Shown one piece after another: positions 32,631 to 43,859 of a DNA stretch of 64,000 bases. A program made the translations under genes and the position numbers. How positions within the stretch are numbered: the stretch's first letter is position 1; each line of letters opens with the position of its first letter. A model generated the notes under the pieces. It was not told the DNA's origin, ran no database searches, and saw only the letters and a program-made list of their open reading frames with translations. This DNA is from Diphasiastrum complanatum (Eukaryota > Streptophyta > Lycopodiopsida > Lycopodiales > Lycopodiaceae), in contig CM055093.1 in NCBI GenBank assembly GCA_029204225.1, forward strand, positions 25,752,885 to 25,816,884, given 5' to 3'.

Positions 32631-34142
32631 ATGGCCTCTTCCTCAGAATTCTCACGAGATTCAGGCTTGAGTTCATTTCTTACTGAATTTGGGATTACTA
32701 AAAATCTAGACTACTTCCACAACCTATTCAGGCCATATCTACATATTTTCAAGACTGCACAACCAAATTCTAACGTATTTTATGAACATTATGTTAGATT
32801 CAGAGATATACTTAGTAGGCCTATTTTCTCCATAGATTCACTCCATACATGTATTATACTGATTTTGTTCATTTCTTCTCACCTTCAGACATACACTAGA
32901 TAGAATGTTCACCAAATTGTTTGATCTTTTCAAAAGCAATTCAATGTGTCCTTATTGCAACAAGAAATGTTGATTGGTTGAATATCAAAGTGGTTTCATA
33001 CTTTTTTAGTTAGTTTAGATCCCAGAGGATGAGGAAGTTTCTGTTGCTGACCCTCCTTTTGCATCACCCTCTGTTCAGTCAGCTATTAAGGATATCAGTC
33101 ACTTCCTTATCGACACTCATGATAAGGAAAGTGACTTTATTGATGTAAATACTGATGTTATCCATGATTCTTTTATTGGCCAAAATACATTTGCTGATGA
33201 ATCGATCCCTATAAAGGAGTCTAAATGTCTTTTCAATTTGTCTGTATATTATATTAATGACGATGTATATTTTACTACTGCTGATTTATGTACATTTTTT
33301 TACTATCGTGAAGATGAGGTTCTATGTTTATTATCTAGCACAATCCAAATTCTCCGACTTTGTAGATTTTGAAACAGATAACCTTGTTGCTGGTATTGAT
33401 TTTGATGATGAGGGGGGACTTATGACCGGTGAAGAATGTCTGACTAAGATTTTATCAAATATTGCTGAGGATGGGCGAGGCAGCTCTCCGATGAAGAATT
33501 CACAGCATTTCAATCCCAGATGGGCTTCCCTCGTCCATCATTAATGCATTTCACTGATGATTTCACTTCAGTATGTGGTCATTATATTGATTATTCTGAT
33601 CTGGTTGCTGTTGCTGATGAAGAATGTGTAAGTGTTTAAAATTCCTTGTACTAGAAAGTTTTTAATCACTGAATGTGTTTTTGCTAGCATATTTCCTATT
33701 GTAGGATGCTCTCATAATTGATAATTTTGCTGCGAGACGAGGTGGTTTCAAACAATACGCATCCTTGTTCCAGAGGGATAGTGGACTTGGCCACTATCTT
33801 AGGCATTTATTGAAGAATGAGATCTGTATTGCTCATTCCAAGCTGAGCCCAATTGGGGAGAGTCTTATAATGGCAGTTAAAGCTTTATCATTTAACCTAG
33901 GAAGACATAAATTTGTTAAGACAAATAAGATCATTTTTGTCAAAAGATCTTATGTTTTGAACATTTTAGGTCTTACTGATGGGAATGTTCATTTAAGGAG
34001 CTCCCATTATTCATTGTATTCCACTTATATTGAGCTTAGTGAAAATAAAGATAATGCACATCTACTAGATGCATACGCTAGCAGAGAATTTCTTCATAAC
34101 AATACTGCCATAGAATCTGACACACGATCTGATGATGAATAG
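32631..34142 (+). pseudogene. gene P1, copy B: unknown acidic protein, three exons
   Basis: Exon 1 starts at ATG 32631: MASSSEFSRDSGLSSFLTEF, then NLFRPYLHIF and FYEHYVRFRDILS. Its donor is uncertain and lies before 32903. Exon 2 starts at 33019 (acceptor TAGTTTAG), is acidic (PEDEEVSVADPP, DFIDVNTD), shifts frame near 33350, and continues FSDFVDFETDNLVAGIDFDD to the donor GTAAGT at 33628. Exon 3 (33705-34142) reads RRGGFKQYASLFQRD, HYLRHLLKNEICIAHSKLSP and ends DTRSDDE with TAG. No known domain. The match to copy A over most of its length shows it is a real repeated gene and not chance ORFs. One frameshift makes this copy inactive. Confidence 0.6.
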
Positions 34143-34790
34143 TTAACACTTTGTATTTTGTTATAATACAATCAATACATTTACATTGAGTATTTCTCCT
34201 CTCTTGTTCAATGAATTTGCAAAATAATTCTGAACATGTCATGATTTGATGACAATGATGATCTTCTACTCAACAATCATCTAAGTTTCTCTTCCTGTAT
34301 GAACTTGCATGCTTTTCTAAACTTGTTGTATTGTGTGGACTTTGTTATATGTCGAATCTGAACTCTGCGGTAGAACCACTGAACCAATTGACAAATGTAG
34401 TTTCATTTTTCGTTGGTTCCTCCATATTGTGTATTTTGATGAAATGTTGTTCGTGCTTGTCAGTGTGACTTCTCCATCCCTTGTGATGACCATACACTCA
34501 AGCTTCCATATGTGTTTGCAAAAAATATTGTATGATCTCTTAGTATGTGCTGCATATGTCAAAATCATAATGTTAGTCTTATGTTTGGATCTAAATATAT
34601 ATGAAAAATTGAAAGCATCTTGAAAATTTTATACTAACCATGTAATAAGTGATGTGATCTTCCCCTCATGCTTTTGATACTGCATTAACAAACTCGACAC
34701 AAGTCCTTTGGATAGCGTTATTATTAATATCAGAGTATTTTTTTTTTTAAATAGCAATCATACTATCAAGCTTCTTCCATACATCAACTT

Positions 34791-36960
34791 TTAGTACTCT
34801 GATTTTGCCGTCTTTTCCGAATCCTGAGTGGTAGAAATAATATATGTCCAAACTGAGTGTTGAATAATAGAAGCCTTACCAGTATGATTTGATAGCAAAC
34901 GACGTGCTTTTGCTCCTCCTATGCTTGGCTTAGTTGGCATGTTCTCATTCTTTCTTGAAAGCTTTTCATCATTTTGAATTTTAACATGTCCCTTATGGAG
35001 TCTTGCTTTTGATAAAACATCTTCTAATCGAGAGATAGCTTCCTTTGCTAATAATGTTGGCTTAGTATTCCAAGCAGGAACTATATGAAGATAAATGATC
35101 TTTTTTATTAATCTAACTTTTGCATGAAGAGTGCAAACATGCACATTTTTCAAGGGGATAGGCAGTACAGGCTTCTAGTTTGGATCTGCATATTCTCTAG
35201 TAATTCTTGTACTCCTAGTAACATCTTTTGTCATTTTCATGCAGTACAAACAAGGTTGTTTTGATGTAGCACCGTGAGAGACATTATACATAGATTTCAA
35301 TGTTTTCAAATCACCTGCTAAGTGCCATTCAACATTGAAGTCTCCAACTCCTGGAACATTGAGAAATTCTCCATCGATATGGTCCTTGATGATTCTAGGA
35401 TAAGATGTCCTTGAGAATATCCATGATAACATATCACGATCCTCCTTCAGCACCTGTCCAAAGAATTAATCAGACTTAGTTTACAATGAATTAATATTAT
35501 TCAATGAATGTAATGTCATAATGAGGCTAGTTACCTGAAACGCTGTCAACCACCATATATCATTTTTTGACTGGACACTGAATCTGAAATCTTATTGGTT
35601 CTCTGTTTGTGATAGAGCACCATTCATGAGAGTTATACAAACTCTCTCCATCTTCTGCCCTTTCACAATTTCTGACTCATCACTTAAATACTATGATTAT
35701 TTTGCCATTCATCTTTTCATAGGTTATATCATAGAATGGGACGATGTATCTCAGCAAGTAATTTAGATCAACAAATAAGTTGTTTGATGAATTATAGAAT
35801 ATCGATCTTCCATCAATCTCATACACCTCCTCAATACGAAATGGAGTTCCAATGATCTTATGCATACCTATGTTTTATGTATTCCTCTCTTTCTTCAAGT
35901 GATATGTCCTAGGATTGGGACTTTTCTAATTTGAACTTGCTTAAAAGCTTCTCTAATTAGTATAAATATTGTTGCATATGCTTCCCTGCTAATACCTACA
36001 AAATCACAAGCACCCTGAACTATAGTCTTATCTAAAAAAATTTGAAAGTCCACCATCAAAGACTCTGCTATTTTACACTTTACATTTGAACTCCTATTGT
36101 TCATTATGATACGCTCAGTGGATTTGCAAGTCAATATTGTGCCCAATGACATTCTTAGTGAAGCATTGTCTTTAATATTCCGAGGAGCTACTAATGCAGA
36201 TCTGCAAAAAAAATAGATAGTTAACAGAATATCACCATAGTTGAAATTAAATCCAAATGTCATTGAAAAACCTATAAAAATCAGAATATGCTTACTTGAA
36301 TGCACGGATCCTTCTATTTCGATAACCTCCTTTTGAAAGCATTTTAATATCCTTGCAACTTTGTCGCTTTCGCGTCTTACTTTCAGCCTTCTTCTTTGCC
36401 AAATCCACATCCTTCAATAATTGTAAGTTTTCAATACAAACAGACTGTAAGACTAATTGCATTTGCTCTAGTTCAGATTTGATATTGATTGTTATCTTCT
36501 GTAATGATTCATTATTTTTTTTAAGTTGTTCATTTTCTTCTAATGTCTTTTGGAGATGACAATCTTTATTATGACAATAAGAGGATATTCGAATTAACTC
36601 ACCTTCTAAAAAGTGAACTTTATTCATATAAAGTTGTTTTTGGTTCTGCAATCTTTCACAATATCCTAGTAATCCACTATGCCCATTGCATATCCATGTA
36701 ACTAAATGAGTTATTGAAGAGAATGTGGGATGTGTCAAAGTGCTTGGATCTTGTAGATATAATGTTTCATCTATCCACAAATCCAATTTTTTTTTTCCTT
36801 CTGCCCTGTAACGAGAACGATCCTCGACAGATATTTGAATTCCTTTGTTTCCTCTTCTCTACAAAGGTGCCAAATCAATAGGGATATCCACATGTAGATG
36901 ATACAATGTCATCATCAAAAAAACAATAGAGTAATCAGTTGCATCAAAGTACTATGACCA
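34791..36960 (-). pseudogene. gene T, copy B: DDE-type transposase-like, zinc-containing, multi-exon
   Basis: Exon 1 (to 36296) has DLWIDETLYLQDPS, GLLGYCERL and a coiled coil, ending in basic KTRKRQSCKD. Exon 2 (from 36201) has CDFVGISREAYATIF. After a frameshift come KIIGTPFRIEEVYEIDGRSI and SDESEIVKGQKMERVCITL; the Asp there may be the first catalytic acid. Past a TAA, DIWWLTAFQ|VLKEDRDMLSW crosses an intron. DFNVEWHLAGDLKTLKSMYN (second Asp candidate) is followed by ATSKQPCLYC, a C-x2-C pair. Past a TAG, LPIPLKNVHVCTLHAKVRLI follows. The order (D, GD-x-K-x-L, C-x2-C, C-x-LHA helix) resembles RNase H-fold transposases with a zinc insertion. I cannot name the superfamily. Two stops and at least one frameshift make it inactive. 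Confidence 0.55.
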
Positions 36961-37353
36961 GATTCTATGAAACAAAACAAAATACTCATCTTTGATTATA
37001 TTATATACTATGTACGATCAATCCAATCTCCATGCTTGTATGCTTGATTCAAATTTGGAAATGCTGCTCATTTTTTCATTCCAATAGGTAGTTAGCGCTC
37101 ATATTTTCATTCCAAGGTGATGATGGCATTCATAATTGGAGATGGCACCCATATTTCCATTCTTGTGGAAGGAATGCATATGTAAACATTTTGCAATTTT
37201 TCCTGATTCAAATTTGGGGATGGTGGTCATATTCTAGATCCAGTGAAAATATTGCCCTTTTCGTAACCAATGGAGGGAATATTTTTGAATTTAGTCAAGT
37301 TATACTATGAATCGTTTACAGTTCTTAACTGTGACTATAGACACTGTGGTTAG
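36961..37353. other. 5' flank of gene T, copy B
   Basis: A minus-strand TATA-like TATATA lies near 37004. CTCAT-TTTTCATTCCAA recurs at 37067-37115, and similar CATATTTCCATTC follows. The young copia element begins at 37354. Confidence 0.4.
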
Positions 37354-38008
37354 TGTGAAAATTGTCAACATTTCCTAGCTAGTTTGAGACCTAAATTGGC
37401 TAAAATTGTAAATAGTTTTGGTTCTGGAGTTTTGCACGTGTGAACCAGGCCACAATGTTTTTATTTACTGTATTTTTTCAGTATGATGAAGTGTCAAACT
37501 TCATACCCTTAAAAATGAGACCATTTTGATGTATTTTGGTCATATAAGCCATTTTTAGCTATTTTTCCTATATAGGGAATATCTAGGGTCAAGTACCTTC
37601 TAGAGAGAGGAGAGAGAGTCATCTTCCTCATCCATAAATAGTAGGGAAGTCGTGGAGAACAGGTTGGAGAAACCTTTTGTATGCTTCATTGAGATCAATA
37701 GATCATTGTCATTGTTTCTTCCTCCATTGAGAGCATTGTTGTGTGTATTGTCTTCAAGCTATTGTGTATGATCTTAGGTGCTTTCCAAAAGTGGTAGGCT
37801 GATGTATTATGGACTGTATAATGCTATTTTGGGCCGCACTTGATGTTTATGGAAGTTTCCATTTGTGATAAATGCTTTTTGATCAAGTTCTTTGCATTCT
37901 AGGTAGCATAGAATGTGTTGCCAATTCCTAGCTTATGTAGTTTGGAGTGCAAGCATTCAAGCCAATGATCTTGGAGTTTAGATCCACTTAGGATCTGTAT
38001 TTTTCACA
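37354..38008 (+). repeat. 5' LTR of copia element 2
   Basis: TGTGAAAATT ... TTTTTCACA, 655 bp. Contains GCACGTGTGAA near 37434 and CCTATATAGGG near 37569 as a TATA-type promoter signal. Confidence 0.95.
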
Positions 38009-38020
38009 TGGTATCAGAGC
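38009..38020 (+). other. primer binding site, initiator tRNA-Met
   Basis: TGGTATCAGAGC follows the CA end of the 5' LTR directly. It is complementary to the 3' end of plant initiator tRNA-Met, the usual copia primer. Confidence 0.9.
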
Positions 38021-39180
38021 TGGTTGGCTTCTATTTACAGTAAGTATTCCATTTTTGGTGATATTTGGATGTTTGATCAAGTTCTAGCATGATTTTGCAT
38101 TGCTTTGTTGATCAAATCTTACTAACCTTTGTTTTGTGAGTTGAACTTGTGGATCAAAAGCATATTTCAGGTCTATTGAAGATCAGAGGCTGAAAAGAAA
38201 CTATTTTGGATCAGATCATAACACCTAATCATTTGTGATTGTGAGGCTTGTGCATATTCAATACTAACAATGTTCTTTTCAATCCTATTGTTGACAATCT
38301 CCATTCTTGGATGAACACTCTCCTTAAGTGGATGAAACTTCTCCTTAAGTGGATGACAAATGCTCTTTTGAGTGAGTTGTAATTCTCCTAAAGGCTGAGC
38401 AAAGCTCCCATTTGGATGAAAGATCCCCTTTTTTGGGTGAACATATTGTAAGCTCCATTGTGAAGAGCATATTGTAAAGATTGTCATCAATTTTGGCATA
38501 AATTTTGGTGTACTTTGTTGAGCATGTAAGTAACTCTCCTTATGTAATTTGATTGGAGCATTTGCTGGAAGGTGTTAACCATTATGCAAGTGTGTTTTCA
38601 GGTTCTTAACAGGTTGAGGAACATTCTCATGTGAAGTGATCTTAGATCTACATCTAAACACCAAGATTTGACAAGATAGTGAAGCTAGTCTTGTGATTCA
38701 CTAAGTGTGCTCATTCATTCACCTCTAAATCTTGTATTTATCACTTGCTGGAGTTTATAAACTTTTAGAAGTGTGGTTTACATGTGGTTTTACAGGTTGA
38801 ATCAATATCTTAGTGTGTTGATCATATGTTGATCAAGTTTGTTCATTACTAGGTAATCTTGGCATCCTAGTTTTGGGTATTTTCTAAGAATGCAAGTAAC
38901 TCTTCAAACCATAACTTGATTTGGTCACTTGCTGGAAAGTTTGAGAGCTTAAGCAAGAGTGTGTTCAGGTTGGTTTGATTTTGTAATCCATTCTTAGTGT
39001 GTGCAAAGTGTTGCATGTGTTTCAATCTTCCTTTCTATGCTTGGAAACCATCTAGGTTCAAGATAGAAGTGTTTTAGGGTCCTAAATCTTCATAGATCTC
39101 TTTATCTATCATTTGTTGAGAGAAAAGTGAGTGCTAAGTGCTTTAGGACAAAACCTAAAAGTTGAAGAAACATTAGAATC

Positions 39181-40080
39181 ATGGCTTCCAATGGTGGGAT
39201 CATGCTAGAGTCTAGTGAAAGGTTGAGTTCATCAAACTACTCTACTTGGAAAGTGAGGATGGAGTCCTTACTTGAGTTGAATGAACTCATGGACATAGTT
39301 GCAGAAATTGAAGAGAGACCTCTCACACTTCAAGAGCAACAAAGGTTTGATAAGAAGGCCAAAAGGTCTTCATATCATTAAAATGAATGTTACAAATGAA
39401 CTTCTCAAGGAAGTTGGAAAGTGTCAAAGTGCAAGTGAGGCATGGAATGCCTTAAAGAAGCTCTTTGAATCAAAGTCCACATCTAGGGTATTGACCCTAA
39501 GGAGACAAATATTTTCTAGTAGGCAAAGAGAGGATGAAAGTGCTCATGCATTTATCTTGAGAGTTAAGTCCCTAAGTGATGATTTAGCATGCATTGATGA
39601 GAACATAAAAGATGGTGAAATAGTCCAAGTTATGTTGAATGGTTTGCTAAATGAACATGCTAACCTTGTGCAAAGTTTTGCCATTCAAAGAGTCTTGCCA
39701 AGTGTGGTTGACTTGCAAGAAATCTTATTGGCTGAAGAACATAGGTTGCAATCAAAGCTTGATGGTGCATCCTTGCAAGGTGGAGGTGAAGAGGCTTTCT
39801 TCACAAAAGGCAAATTCAAGGGCAAAGGTAAAGGCAAAGGGAAATGGTCCAAAGGTGGTAACTTTGATCATGATGATCACTCTTCCTCTTCCTCTTCTAC
39901 TAAGAACAATAAGTCAAAGTTCAAGTGCTTTTATTGTGGGATAAAAGGTCATTTTGCAAATGAATGTTATAAGAAGAAAAGAGAGCAAGGAGAGAGGCAA
40001 GGAAATCTTACAATAGATGAGGAAGAACATAACACATGTGAATCACTTGTTATGACTTCAAGTTTGTTAGCCAACATAGA
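39181..40080 (+). pseudogene. copia element 2 gag
   Basis: Starts MASNGGIMLESSERLSSSNY and WKVRMESLLELNELMD. A one-base frameshift near 39370, in a run of A, takes the frame out. The continuation reads IIKMNVTNELLKEVGK, AWNALKKLFESKSTSRVLTL and EEHRLQSKL. KGKFKGKGKGKGKW precedes the zinc knuckle CFYCGIKGHFANEC (about 39930-39970). It would form the nucleocapsid. The same gag type appears in element 4 and in the gag-only derivative at 15.5 kb. The long 5' leader (38021-39180) carries no ORF of note. Confidence 0.88.
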
Positions 40081-41116
40081 TGATAATGATCCTTGGTGGA
40101 TTGATAGTGGAGCCTCATCTCACATGACAAGACATAAGGAATACTTTACATCCTTATTGTCTTATGAGGGAGAAGGTAACATCATCTACACTGCAAATGA
40201 TGGTCAATGTGACATCAAAGGCATAGGCACTATTCCTATTTCCCTTTCAACAAATAGGAAAGCAAATCTTGAAAATGTCTTGTACATTCCTTCAATCACT
40301 AAGAATTTGCTTAGTGTAAGTCAAATGATTGACAAAGGACTTGATGTGGAGTTCATTGGAGATGCATGTTTGATAAGTAAATGTGGATCCTTGATTGCTC
40401 AAGGTAGGAGGCATGGTAAACTTTTCAAGCTTGATGCATGTGTGATCTCTAATCATGAAGGATGTATGGCTAGGGAGCAATTGACAAACCAAGAAGTTTG
40501 GCACAAGAGGTTGGGCCATCCCAACTTCAAATCTTTGGAGGTAATGGCAAAGAAAGAGCTTGTTCTTGGTCTCCCTAAAAGTCTTGTTGCAAACAATAGT
40601 GTTTGTGAACATTGTGCCTTGTCCAAATCTCATAGACTTGCTTATTCTAGATCTACTTCTAGATCTAAAGAAGCTTTTCAACTTGTGCATTCTGATATTC
40701 ATTCTTCTAGTACAACTAGCAATGGTGGGGCAAAGATGTATGCAACTTTCATTAATGACTTTAGTAGGTATACTTGGATCTATCTTCTTAAAAGTAAGGA
40801 TGAAGTGTTTGCTGCATTTGTCAAGTTCAAGAATGAAATGGAAAACCAATTCAATACAAAGATCAAATGCTTAAGATCTGATAATGGAGGGGAATACACC
40901 TCAAATAGGTTCAAAGACTTTTGTATAGCACATGGGATTAAGAGGGAGATGTCTAGTCCTAGGACTCCACAATAGAATGGAGTGGCCGAGAGGAAGAATA
41001 GAACCCTTTGTGAATGTGCCAAGGCAATGAGACTACATGCTAATCTTGCTAAGTCTTTTTGAGGGGAAGCTTTAGCATGTGCTAACTATCTATGTAATAG
41101 ATGGACAAGTGCTTCC
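40081..41116 (+). pseudogene. copia element 2 protease and integrase
   Basis: Protease: WWIDSGASSHMTRHK and VLYIPSITKNLLSVSQ. Integrase: VWHKRLGHPNFKS and CEHCALSKSH (HHCC zinc site), LVHSDIHSS (first Asp), TFINDFSRYTW and CLRSDNGGEYTSNRF (second Asp). A TAG at 40973-40975 stands where the family has Gln before NGVAERKNRT, and a TGA near 41060 stands where it has Trp before GEA. Both fit single transitions (C to T, G to A). Apart from these two codons the frame is kept into the reverse transcriptase. Confidence 0.88.
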
Positions 41117-43132
41117 TTGGATGGTAAAACTCCTCATGAGGTTCTTTATGGTAGAAGGCCGAGTGTCAAGCATTGTAGGATCTTTGGATGTACATGTTTT
41201 GTCAATATCACACTTGATGATAGAACTAAAGAAGATCCTTCATCAAAGAAGGGTGTGTTTGTTGGCTATAGTGAAGTAAGCAAGGCTTACAAAGTGTACA
41301 TTCCTTCTACAAAGAAAGTTGTCATAAGTAGGGATGTCATCTTTCATGAAGAGAATGTTTCCAATGTTGTTGATGTTGATGTTGATGTGCCTACTAATCA
41401 TCATGATGTGCAAGATGTCTTGGATGAAGATGGAGATGCCACTCCAAAGCAAACTTCAAGGAAGACTCAAAGGCAAAGGGCTAAGCCATCAAGGCTAACC
41501 TATGATGAAAAAGGAAAGCAAGTGGTGGACAACTCTAACTTTGCTTTTCTTACCTCTTTTGATGAACCAACTTGTGTAGGTGAAGCAATTCAAAAGAAGG
41601 AATGGATCCAAGCCATGGATCATGAGCATCAAGCACTCATCAAAAGCAACACATGGAGGTTGGTAAAGCTTCCAAAGGACAAGAAGGCAATTGGTTGTAA
41701 GTGGATCTTCAAGATCAAGACAAATCAAGATGGATCAATCAACAAGTACAAGGCAAGGTTGGTGGCAAAGGGGTATGCTCAAGAATATGGTATTGACTAT
41801 GATGAGACCTTTGCACCCGTGGCAAAGATGGTAACTATTCGAATCCTAATCTCTCTTGCAACTCTTTATGATTGGGATATGTGGCAAATGGATGTTACTA
41901 ATGCCTTCTTGAATGGTGATCTTGAAGAAGATATTTACATGGAGCAACCCGAGGGCTATGTTTCACATGATGAGCCTAATCATGTGTGCTATCTCCAAAA
42001 GAGTTTGTATGGGCTAAAGCAAGCACCAAGGAGTTGGTATGCTAAGCTCAATTCCTTCTTACTTTCTCAAAACTTTGTTATGAGTGAGTATGATCATTCT
42101 CTCTACTTTAGATTGAATGAAAATGATATCAGTTTACTTTTGATCTATGTTGATGACATTATCTTAAGTGGTGGTAACAATCTAGATATAGATGAAATCA
42201 AGATGGCACTCAAAAGAGAGTTTGAAATTCAAGATCTTGGTAAACTTCATTATATCTTAGGAATAGAGATTATTAGAACTTCTAAATCTACATTCATATG
42301 TCAAGAAAAGTATGTTAACTCTATTCTAAAAAGGTTTCATATGGAAGATTGTAAAGTTGTTTCTACTCCTATGGAATCAAATGTAAAGCTAACTACAAGA
42401 AGTAATGAAAGATCCTTCAAGGACATTACTCTCTATAGAAAGCTAATAGGATCTCTTATATGGTTAACCATCACAAGACCTGATCTAAGCTTTGTGGTTG
42501 GTAAACTAAGTCAATTTATGCAAGATCCTAGTGAGGCTCATTGGAAGCTAGGAAAGAGAGTACTTAGATACATCTCGGGATCTAGAGATTTTGGCATCTT
42601 GTATGGAGGTACTACACCTAACCTTTGTGGATTTTCAGATTCAGATTTTGCAGGTGATCAAATGGATAGGAAGTCAACAAGTGCCTTTGCAATCTATCTT
42701 GGAGATGGAGTGGTCTCATGGCTATCAAAGAAGCAACCAACTATCTCTCTATCTTCCACCGAAGCCGAGTACAAGGCATTAACAACATGCACCAAGGAGA
42801 TTCTTTGGATCAAGAGGATGTTATTGGATCTTCACTTGCTGGAACCAGAGAAGACTCCAATCATACTTTGTGATAACCTTTCAGCCCAAAGCTTGGCAAG
42901 CAATCCTGTTTTTCATGCAAGGAGCAAGCACATTGAGATTGCTCACCATTTTGTGAGAGATCAAGTCATTGCCAAAGAGGTGGAGCTTCAACATGTCTCT
43001 TCAAAGGAGTGTGTGGCTGATATCTTCACCAAACCATTGGGAAAGGACCTATATTTAATGCATAGATCTAATCTTGGAATGTGCTCAAAGACTATGTTGA
43101 AACTAGCATCCAATGTTGAAGAGGGAGTGTGA
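41117..43132 (+). CDS. copia element 2 reverse transcriptase and RNase H, open frame
   Basis: 671 codons without a stop, the 3' two thirds of the pol region. The integrase C-terminus (KHCRIFGCTCFVNITLDDR, FVGYSEVSKAYKVY) is followed by reverse transcriptase: KAIGCKWIFKIKTNQDGS, KARLVAKGYAQEYGIDYDE, WQMDVTNAFLNGDLEEDIY and the catalytic YVDDIILSG near 42148. RNase H has FSDSDFAGDQMDRKSTSAF and SSTEAEYKALTTCTKEILW. The end is CVADIFTKPLGKDL ... EEGV. The stop TGA (43130-43132) lies inside the first bases of the 3' LTR. The start codon given is simply the first in frame; in the element this is read as part of one polyprotein, so expression would be blocked by the upstream stops. Confidence 0.88.
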   Translation: MDGKTPHEVLYGRRPSVKHCRIFGCTCFVNITLDDRTKEDPSSKKGVFVGYSEVSKAYKVYIPSTKKVVISRDVIFHEENVSNVVDVDVDVPTNHHDVQDVLDEDGDATPKQTSRKTQRQRAKPSRLTYDEKGKQVVDNSNFAFLTSFDEPTCVGEAIQKKEWIQAMDHEHQALIKSNTWRLVKLPKDKKAIGCKWIFKIKTNQDGSINKYKARLVAKGYAQEYGIDYDETFAPVAKMVTIRILISLATLYDWDMWQMDVTNAFLNGDLEEDIYMEQPEGYVSHDEPNHVCYLQKSLYGLKQAPRSWYAKLNSFLLSQNFVMSEYDHSLYFRLNENDISLLLIYVDDIILSGGNNLDIDEIKMALKREFEIQDLGKLHYILGIEIIRTSKSTFICQEKYVNSILKRFHMEDCKVVSTPMESNVKLTTRSNERSFKDITLYRKLIGSLIWLTITRPDLSFVVGKLSQFMQDPSEAHWKLGKRVLRYISGSRDFGILYGGTTPNLCGFSDSDFAGDQMDRKSTSAFAIYLGDGVVSWLSKKQPTISLSSTEAEYKALTTCTKEILWIKRMLLDLHLLEPEKTPIILCDNLSAQSLASNPVFHARSKHIEIAHHFVRDQVIAKEVELQHVSSKECVADIFTKPLGKDLYLMHRSNLGMCSKTMLKLASNVEEGV

Positions 43133-43782
43133 AAATTGTCAACATTTCCTAGCTAGTTTGAGACCTAAATTGGCTAAAATTGTAAATAGTTTTGGTTCTG
43201 GAGTTTTGCACGTGTGAACCAGGCCACAATGTTTTTATTTACTGTATTTTTTCAGTATGATGAAGTGTCAAACTTCATACCCTTAAAAATGAGACCATTT
43301 TGATGTATTTTGGTCATATAAGTCATTTTTAGCTATTTTTCCTATATAGGGAATATCTAGGGTCAAGTACCTTCTAGAGAGAGGAGAGAGAGTCATCTTC
43401 CTCATCCATAAATAGTAGGGAAGTCGTGGAGAACAGGTTGGAGAAACCTTTTGTATGCTTCATTGAGATCAATAGATCATTGTCATTGTTTCTTCCTCCA
43501 TTGAGAGCATTGTTGTGTGTATTGTCTTCAAGCTATTGTGTATGATCTTAGGTGCTTTCCAAAAGTGGTAGGCTGATGTATTATGGACTGTATAATGCTA
43601 TTTTGGGCCGCACTTGATGTTTATGGAAGTTTCCATTTGTGATAAATGCTTTTTGATCAAGTTCTTTGCATTCTAGGTAGCATAGAATGTGTTGCCAATT
43701 CCTAGCTTATGTAGTTTGGAGTGCAAGCATTCAAGCCAATGATCTTGGAGTTTAGATCCACTTAGGATCTGTATTTTTCACA
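43128..43782 (+). repeat. 3' LTR of copia element 2
   Basis: 655 bp, matching the 5' LTR at all positions I compared except one C/T. Preceded by the purine tract GAAGAGGGAG and followed by the target duplication GTTAG. Confidence 0.95.
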
Positions 43783-43859
43783 GTTAGATCATTGGGAGTT
43801 GGGGAGGCCTCGGGAGTGGTGGGGACAAGCAAATAAACAATATTATTTTTTTTTTTTTG

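Larger units (their letters stand above)
31960..36960. mobile_element. element B: second copy of the P1/T unit (decayed)
   Basis: Carries a CACGTG-rich divergent promoter, gene P1 (+, 32631-34142) and gene T (-, 36960-34791) tail to tail, matching element A in order and orientation. It keeps the last P1 exon and the transposase-like exons of T that A has lost. The partner on the other side of the promoter (H3-like and Ulp1-like in A) is absent, with a copia relic in its place. No terminal repeats were found; limits are those of recognisable parts. Confidence 0.5.
37354..43782 (+). mobile_element. Ty1/copia element 2, young, complete LTRs, broken polyprotein
   Basis: Both LTRs are 655 bp (37354-38008 and 43128-43782), begin TGTGAAAATT and end TTTTTCACA. 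I saw one difference (C/T near 37559 and its partner). A 5-bp target duplication GTTAG flanks the element (37349-37353 and 43783-43787). The primer site TGGTATCAGAGC follows the 5' LTR and a purine tract precedes the 3' LTR. The interior holds gag, protease, integrase, reverse transcriptase and RNase H. The interior has one frameshift and two nonsense codons, which contrasts with the near-identical LTRs. It inserted into the flank of the copia relic that resumes at 43788. Confidence 0.95.
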
